From Rickettsiales bacterium (lineage in GTDB: Bacteria; Pseudomonadota; Alphaproteobacteria; Rickettsiales; UBA1997): DNA of 10,582 nucleotides. The position numbers and the translations under genes are program-made. The notes beneath the pieces were generated by a model that did no database searches, had not been told where the DNA came from, and worked only from the letters and a program-made list of their open reading frames with translations. The DNA lies in contig CANNMN010000030.1 of assembly GCA_947505885.1 (NCBI GenBank), positions 1 to 10,582 of the forward strand. Reading direction: 5' to 3'. Shown piece after piece: positions 6,381 to 10,582 of this stretch. Each line of letters opens with the position of its first letter. The first letter of the stretch is position 1.

Positions 6381-6402
6381 GTCGCTCCGAGCCTGTCGAA
6401 GG
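6381..6402 (-). repeat. REP-like intergenic repeat containing CGAGCCTGTCGAAGG
   Basis: The segment between uup and rnd contains CGAGCCTGTCGAAGG on the plus strand (TTCGACAGGCTCG on the minus). This closely resembles the TTCGACAGGCTCAGGGCGA-type intergenic repeat that is abundant in many proteobacterial genomes (from memory). A small self-complementary GCTC-C-GAGC lies within it. It falls in the leader of rnd, which supports the downstream start for that gene. Only one copy is in the window, so repeat status depends on the rest of the genome. Confidence 0.55.
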
Positions 6403-6424
6403 TTTTGGGTATTTAGTTAAATCA

Positions 6425-6450
6425 TGCTTCAACAAGCTTGGCATGAAGCA
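6425..6450. repeat. Hairpin between uup and rnd
   Basis: TGCTTCA (6425-6431) and TGAAGCA (6444-6450) are perfect 7-bp inverted arms around a 12-base loop, which itself contains the palindrome CAAGCTTG (6433-6440). It begins 8 bp past the uup stop on the minus strand. No T-run follows, so it is not a standard intrinsic terminator. It may instead be an attenuator or an RNA-processing/stabilising hairpin between the two genes. Confidence 0.4.
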
Positions 6451-6457
6451 AGTGTAT

Positions 6458-8293
6458 TTACTCCGAACTCATTTCTTCAAGCTCTAGCCAGCGAGATTCT
6501 GCAGCGTCGAGCTCTTTTTGATTCTTGGCAATTTCCATCGCGATGTGAGCGAGATTAGCAGAATTGCGGTCTTCAGTTGCACTAAGTTCTTCGCTAAGTT
6601 CATAAATTTTTATTCCCAACTTCTCAATTTTCGCCGGAAGTTTTTCAAGTTCATGTTTGTATTTGTAGGTCATCTTCTTTTTAGTTGAAGACCCTTCTTC
6701 TCTTGATTGCATGGGGCTTTGAGAGCTCCACGAATCAGATTCTTGAAATATTCGACCACCTGCAGTTGTTAAAGATGGCGGTTGTTTCTGCGAGGAAATG
6801 TAATCCGAATATCCGCCAAGGTGACTTATAACCACACCATCTCCTTCGAAAGCAAGAATCGAAGTCGCGACATTGTCCAAGAAATCGCGATCGTGCGAAA
6901 CCACGATTAGCGTGCCTTGGTATCGATCTAAATAATCTATGAGCATGTCTAAAGTGTCCATGTCGAGATCATTTGTGGGCTCATCTAGGATCATAAAATT
7001 TCCTGGATTAGCTAAAGTTTTTGCAAGTAGCAGGCGATTTTGCTGGCCGCCAGAAAGTGTGCCTGCCAAGGCTTCGCGATCATTAGGATCGAAAAGAAAA
7101 TTTTTCAAATAGCCGCAGATATGTGCAGTTTTTCCGTGGGCAAGTTTGACGTAATCGCCACCAGAATCGCAGAGAATTTCTTGAATAGATGAAGTGGGTT
7201 TTATCGCGCTGCGCGACTGATCGAAGTAGGAAATATCGATGTCTTTCGCTGGTTTAACCGTTCCAGAATCTGGTTTTTCTTCGCCAATAATCATCTTCAG
7301 AAAAGTCGATTTTCCCGTACCATTTTTACCGATAATTCCAATGCGCTCGCCACGCAAAATTTTCAGTGAAAGTTTTTCGATTAATTTTTTTTCACCAAAA
7401 TTTTTACTCACATTATTCAGTGCTAAAATTACTTGCGGCGCATCTTCTTCAAGTTTTTGGGAAATGATTTTGATCTGATTTTTATTGGCACTAACCAGCT
7501 TCCGCGTTGCTTCGAGTTTGGCTCGTAATTCCAGCAAATAATGCAGACGCCCAATATTTCTTTTGCGTCTTCCGGTAACTCCTGTTTGCAACCAGCCACT
7601 TTCAAGCGCGACTTTTTTTTGCAGATTATTGAGCTCTCTCTGTTCATGTTCGACGATTCCGCGCGACCATTCATCGAAATTTTTGTAGCCGTTATTGTTA
7701 ACTTTTAGTAACCCAGCGCGCAGCCAAAAAACTTTATTTGAAACGCGTTCCAAAAATTTACGATCGTGCGAGATCACGATTAGTGCGCCGCGAAAGCTTT
7801 GCAAATATCCTTCTAGCCATTCGATAACTTCTAAATCTAAGTGATTTGTTGGCTCGTCTAGCAGCAAAACATCGGGCTCTAAAACTAAAGCACGAGCGAG
7901 ATTAGCGCGGCGTTTTTGTCCGCCGGAAAGATTTTGAGTCAAAGAGTCTTTGTCGATCTGGAGATTGTCGCAGACGATGTCGATCAAATAGAGTTTGTGT
8001 TCGTCAATTTTTACTCCAGAAAGAATAAATTCTCCAACCGTCAAATTTTTTGGCAATTTTTCGCTTTGGGTTAAATAGCCGCAAACAGCACCAGGCGTAA
8101 GGAAGCGATCACCACAATCTAGATCAAATTCTCCGGCAATAACATTCATTAAAGTGGTTTTGCCGACACCATTTTTGCCGATTAAACAAACGCGGTCGCG
8201 AGGAAAGATGTTGAAATGTAAGTTCTCAAAGAGGATTTTTTTGGCGAAAGAAATAGTCGCTTCTCGCACGGAAAGGATCGGAGCAGATTTCAT
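6458..8293 (-). CDS. uup: ABC-F ATPase, Uup type
   Basis: Soluble ABC-F protein with two ATPase domains and no membrane part; the family acts on ribosomes, and Uup has also been linked to replication-fork and transposon-excision phenotypes. The 611 residues show domain 1 with Walker A GKNGVGKTT (39-47), signature NLSGGQ (121-126) and Walker B LLLDEPTNHLD (143-153). A linker follows with the basic GRRKRN element (241-246). Domain 2 has Walker A GKNGTGKST (322-330), signature LSGGQ (413-417), Walker B MILDEPTNDLD (434-444) and the switch SHDRDFLDNV. A serine-rich spacer (about 505-540) leads to a C-terminal coiled coil (about 545-608). That tail, together with HICGYLKNFLFDP ahead of the second signature, identifies Uup rather than EttA or YbiT. 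The start is fixed by MKSAPILSVREATISF. Only 20 bp separate its ATG from the divergent pseudopilin start. Confidence 0.94.
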   Translation of the reverse strand: MKSAPILSVREATISFAKKILFENLHFNIFPRDRVCLIGKNGVGKTTLMNVIAGEFDLDCGDRFLTPGAVCGYLTQSEKLPKNLTVGEFILSGVKIDEHKLYLIDIVCDNLQIDKDSLTQNLSGGQKRRANLARALVLEPDVLLLDEPTNHLDLEVIEWLEGYLQSFRGALIVISHDRKFLERVSNKVFWLRAGLLKVNNNGYKNFDEWSRGIVEHEQRELNNLQKKVALESGWLQTGVTGRRKRNIGRLHYLLELRAKLEATRKLVSANKNQIKIISQKLEEDAPQVILALNNVSKNFGEKKLIEKLSLKILRGERIGIIGKNGTGKSTFLKMIIGEEKPDSGTVKPAKDIDISYFDQSRSAIKPTSSIQEILCDSGGDYVKLAHGKTAHICGYLKNFLFDPNDREALAGTLSGGQQNRLLLAKTLANPGNFMILDEPTNDLDMDTLDMLIDYLDRYQGTLIVVSHDRDFLDNVATSILAFEGDGVVISHLGGYSDYISSQKQPPSLTTAGGRIFQESDSWSSQSPMQSREEGSSTKKKMTYKYKHELEKLPAKIEKLGIKIYELSEELSATEDRNSANLAHIAMEIAKNQKELDAAESRWLELEEMSSE

Positions 8294-8313
8294 TAATCTA
8301 ATAAATTCAAAAT

Positions 8314-9204
8314 ATGATCAAGAAACCTAACAAAGGCTTCTCTCTAGTCGAGCTTTCAATCGTTATTTTAATTATTGGAGTCTTGATTGCTGGGGTGAGT
8401 CAGGGCATTGATCTTTTGCAAGATTCTAGGCTAGCTGCGGCCAGAATGGTAACACAAAGTTCGCGGGTTAATTCAATTAAGAATTTGGTAACTTGGTTAG
8501 AAACAACTTCTGAAAAAAGTTTTGATGCCACTGAGGCGGTTGATGGCCTAGCAGTTACTAATTGGTACGACATTAATCCTCAATTAATTGATAAGAATAA
8601 TGCTCAACAAACTATTGAGGCAAGTAAGCCTCTTTATGTTGCTAACTGCATTAACAATTTGCCTTGCCTCGATTTCGATGGAACAAATGATTATATGAAT
8701 AGCGTTCTAGCCATTGGACCTGCTAGCGGAATGAGTGTGTTTGCTGTAGTTAGATCTGATGATATAGCTAAAAGTGGCAATTCATTTTCTATTATTGGAT
8801 CTGGTTCCAACGTAGGTGGCTCCGCTTTTAATTTAAAAGTTTGGGATACAGTGTCGGCATTTTTTCTATATACCGTGCCAGGACAGTCACAGGGACTAAA
8901 CTCTATTACAAAATATGGACCAGTAATTTCTAAGACAAATTACTTGGTTGAAGTAATTAATGATCCAACTCCGACATCTATTATACCGCCATATTACTCA
9001 AAAATTTGGGTTAATAAAATTGCAGGCACTTCTTATTCCGCCAATCTTCCGATAACAAATATCGGAATTCTGAATATCGGACACTTTAATAACGCTAATT
9101 ACCTTAATGGAAAAATCGCCGAGCTAATAATTTTTGATCGTGCCGTTACCACCAAGGAAAGGCTTTCTGTTGAGTCCTACCTCTCCAAAAAATGGAATTT
9201 TTAA
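8314..9204 (+). CDS. Pseudopilin-like protein: type IV prepilin N-terminus fused to a LamG-like domain
   Basis: A 296-residue protein whose N-terminus is a class III (type IV prepilin) signal: a short basic leader MIKKPNKG, cleavage expected between G8 and F9, then FSLVELSIVILIIGVLIAG with the conserved Glu at +5 (E13). The hydrophobic helix continues to about residue 45. The rest is extracytoplasmic: LVTWLETTSEKSFDATEAVDG and TNWYDINPQ, a Cys pair (C112, C118) flanking INNLP, and LDFDGTNDYM, typical of the start of LamG/concanavalin-like jelly-roll domains. It ends with LNGKIAELIIFDRAVTTKER.SVE.YLSKKW, a usual ending of such domains. It would be processed by prepilin peptidase and assembled by a type IV pilus or type II secretion machine. 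None of those genes is adjacent, so it is an orphan here. Binding of glycan or another surface ligand is an inference from the fold. Confidence 0.85.
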   Translation: MIKKPNKGFSLVELSIVILIIGVLIAGVSQGIDLLQDSRLAAARMVTQSSRVNSIKNLVTWLETTSEKSFDATEAVDGLAVTNWYDINPQLIDKNNAQQTIEASKPLYVANCINNLPCLDFDGTNDYMNSVLAIGPASGMSVFAVVRSDDIAKSGNSFSIIGSGSNVGGSAFNLKVWDTVSAFFLYTVPGQSQGLNSITKYGPVISKTNYLVEVINDPTPTSIIPPYYSKIWVNKIAGTSYSANLPITNIGILNIGHFNNANYLNGKIAELIIFDRAVTTKERLSVESYLSKKWNF

Positions 9205-9213
9205 AATATCTTC

Positions 9214-10443
9214 ATGATGCAAATCACAACTCTTCCCTCTGGCCTTCGCGTTGCTGCCGACACAATGAAAGATGTCGAAACCGTTTCGGTTGGCGTTTTT
9301 GTTAATACCGGCTCGCGCCATGAAATACCTGAGATAAATGGCATCTCACATTTTCTTGAGCACATGGCTTTCAAGGGAACAAAAAAACGCAGCGCGCGAC
9401 AAATCGCCGAAGAATTTGAAGGAATTGGTGGGCACATCAATGCTTACACTTCTAAGGAGAGAACAGTTTATTACGCCAAAGTTTTAAAGCAGCATGCCGA
9501 ATTCGCCGTCGAATTTCTTTCTGATATTTTGCAAAATTCGACCTTCGATGTTGGTGAACTTGAAAAAGAACGCGGCGTGATTTTGCAAGAAATCGCGATG
9601 ACGAATGACACTCCTGACGACATCGTTTTTGATTATTTTCAAGAAGCGGCTTATCCCAACCAAGCTCTTGGGCGCTCGATTCTCGGACCGGTAAAAAATA
9701 TTAAAAAATTTAACCGCGATCATTTTTCTGACTATATTGGCAAGCAGTACAATTACGACAACATGGCCATAGTTGCGGCTGGAGCGATCAAGCAAGATGA
9801 TTTAGTGAAGTGGTCAAAAAAATATTTTACCAAGCTTGGCAATAATAAAATCAACGCACCGCAACTGGGAAAATATTCTGGCGGCGAATTTAAGAAGAAG
9901 AAAAAACTCGAGCAGGTGAATTTGGTGATGGGCTTTAAAGGCTTGTCCTACATGGATCCAAATTATTACTCCGCGCAAATTTTGGCGATGATCTTGGGTG
10001 GCGGAATGTCTTCGCGCTTATTTCAAGAGGTGCGCGAGAATCGCGGGTTGGCTTATTCGATCTACGCCTTCAATTACAATCATTGCGATTCAGGATTATT
10101 TGGAATCTACGCCGGAACAACTCCAGACAAGGCGAATGAGCTGATCTCGGCCACTCGTGACGAAATCAAAAAAATCTGTGAAAAAATTTCTGACAAAGAA
10201 TTGCAGCGCGTAAAAACGCAATTTTCTGCGAGCCTTTTAATGGCAAAAGAAAGTACAAGCACAAGAATGCAGAAGCTCGGATCGGATATTCTAGTATTAA
10301 ATAAAATTCAGTCTTCGGAAGAAATCATGAAGAAAATTTCTGCGGTAAAAAAATCTAACGTAACTGACTTGGCACAAAAAATATTTACCGGCAAATCAAC
10401 ATTCGCCGCGATTGGTCAGGTTGAAAAAACTATGAGTTTCTAA
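9214..10443 (+). CDS. M16-family zinc metallopeptidase, mitochondrial-processing-peptidase-like
   Basis: Zinc peptidase of the M16B group (pitrilysin/MPP-beta-like), probably digesting presequence-like or other short peptides in the cytoplasm or periplasm; no signal peptide is visible. The 409 residues match the usual length of the single-chain bacterial form. The inverted zinc motif is HFLEH (H46, E49, H50), and the third ligand is E126 in GVILQEIAM, spaced 76 residues from H50. GINGISHFLEHMAFKGTKKRSA and GGHINAYTSKERTVYYAKVL are family hallmarks. The C-terminal half has the inactive-domain signatures GGGMSSRLFQEVRENRGLAYSIYAF and GIYAGTTPDKANE. Two ATG codons (9214, 9217) could both serve. 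It begins 9 bp after the pseudopilin stop, so the two are probably co-transcribed. Its last residues AAIGQVEKTMSF differ from the copy found just downstream (see the 67-bp duplication). Confidence 0.92.
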   Translation: MMQITTLPSGLRVAADTMKDVETVSVGVFVNTGSRHEIPEINGISHFLEHMAFKGTKKRSARQIAEEFEGIGGHINAYTSKERTVYYAKVLKQHAEFAVEFLSDILQNSTFDVGELEKERGVILQEIAMTNDTPDDIVFDYFQEAAYPNQALGRSILGPVKNIKKFNRDHFSDYIGKQYNYDNMAIVAAGAIKQDDLVKWSKKYFTKLGNNKINAPQLGKYSGGEFKKKKKLEQVNLVMGFKGLSYMDPNYYSAQILAMILGGGMSSRLFQEVRENRGLAYSIYAFNYNHCDSGLFGIYAGTTPDKANELISATRDEIKKICEKISDKELQRVKTQFSASLLMAKESTSTRMQKLGSDILVLNKIQSSEEIMKKISAVKKSNVTDLAQKIFTGKSTFAAIGQVEKTMSF

Positions 10444-10543
10444 ATTTATTCCCGATCTCCCACCCGTCATCCCCGCGATCGGCCAGGTTGACAAAATCGA
10501 GAGTCTTTAATTTTATTCCTGATTTTCCACCCGTCATCCCCGC
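10406..10543 (+). repeat. 67-bp tandem duplication of the M16 gene 3' end and its 3' flank
   Basis: Copy A (10406-10472) contains the last eleven codons and stop of the M16 gene plus 29 bp of flank. Copy B (10473-10539) follows directly. They align without a gap with 13 mismatches, about 81% identity, and the match runs on to 10543 because copy B also ends in the CCGC that starts each unit. Codons of copy B read A-I-G-Q-V-D-K-I-E-S-L-stop, against A-I-G-Q-V-E-K-T-M-S-F-stop in the gene. Several differences are third-position changes (ATT/ATC, GGT/GGC, GAA/GAC). Both copies end in CCACCCGTCATCCCCGC. Confidence 0.9.
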
Positions 10544-10559
10544 CTGCACGGGGATGACG
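10532..10559. repeat. GTCATCCCCGC-type palindromic repeat (strong hairpin)
   Basis: CGTCATCCCCG (10532-10542) and CGGGGATGACG (10549-10559) are perfect 11-bp inverted arms with a 6-base loop CCTGCA. The sequence is GC-rich against an AT-rich background. It belongs to the CCGTCATCCCCGC palindromic intergenic repeats found in many bacterial genomes (from memory). It lies 88 bp past the M16 stop and could terminate or stabilise that transcript, although no T-run follows. A half-copy, GTCATCCCCGCG, occurs at 10466-10477 inside the 67-bp duplication. Confidence 0.75.
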
Positions 10560-10582
10560 TGACACGTTACGAAAGAAATAAG

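Noticed and set aside
6364..6444. In-frame 27-codon upstream extension of rnd
   Set aside because: It runs through a hairpin and a REP-like intergenic repeat, and the family N-terminus begins at the internal ATG at 6363.
9484..9795. Minus-strand frame of 103 codons inside the M16 gene
   Set aside because: It lies wholly within a gene with intact zinc-binding motifs and has no recognisable features; an antisense shadow.
10532..10559. CRISPR repeat or integrative-element attachment site at the right edge
   Set aside because: There is a single palindrome with no regular spacers and no tRNA or integrase. It fits a dispersed palindromic intergenic repeat better, although the flanking gene-end duplication remains unexplained.
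1..10582. Insertion sequence, tRNA or rRNA genes
   Set aside because: I saw no transposase-like frame, tRNA cloverleaf pattern or conserved rRNA stretch on either strand.

Overview
The window looks like chromosome of a low-GC alphaproteobacterium. The base composition is AT-rich. Several proteins fit that class: a short RNase D without HRDC domains, a mitochondrial-processing-peptidase-like M16 protease, a Uup-type ABC-F ATPase and a pseudopilin carrying a LamG-like domain. UGA is used as a stop. The genus cannot be read from this stretch; a Rickettsiales/Holosporales-like or related uncultured lineage is an inference. None of the eleven gene starts is preceded by a recognisable Shine-Dalgarno motif.

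Bases 1-3825 (minus strand) hold a tightly packed efflux operon. Its order is a NodT-type outer-membrane lipoprotein channel, a TetR/CecR-like repressor, a YbhG-like membrane-fusion protein and a YbhF-like ABC ATPase that runs off the left edge. Gene spacing is 6 bp, 5 bp and an ATGA overlap. This is the CecR-YbhGFSR system with its own outer-membrane factor added; the permease genes should lie beyond base 1. A perfect 10-bp inverted repeat at 3829-3863, just ahead of the operon, is a strong candidate operator for the TetR protein.

Bases 3956-5656 (plus strand) carry a small cysteine-containing exported protein of unknown function, a Sec-exported methionine sulfoxide reductase A and a LysE/RhtB-type amino-acid exporter. 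Bases 5752-8293 (minus strand) carry uup followed by rnd. Bases 8314-10443 (plus strand) carry the LamG-pseudopilin and the M16 protease. The uup and pseudopilin start codons are only 20 bp apart, back to back.

The most unusual signal is at the 3' ends of genes. The M16 gene is followed by a gapless 67-bp tandem copy of its own last 11 codons, stop codon and 3' flank, with about 81% identity. The copied codons are still readable (AIGQVDKIESL-stop against AIGQVEKTMSF-stop). The rnd gene, on the other strand, is followed by a shorter degenerate copy of its own C-terminus and stop (KIDQNGL..IIFA against KLDLNGFSNLDIFAH). A weaker case may follow lysE, and its stop interlocks with the rnd copy at a shared TTAA. 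These look like remnants of a second, diverged allele left just past the functional stop codon. The M16 copies also carry GTCATCCCCGC-type palindromic repeat material.
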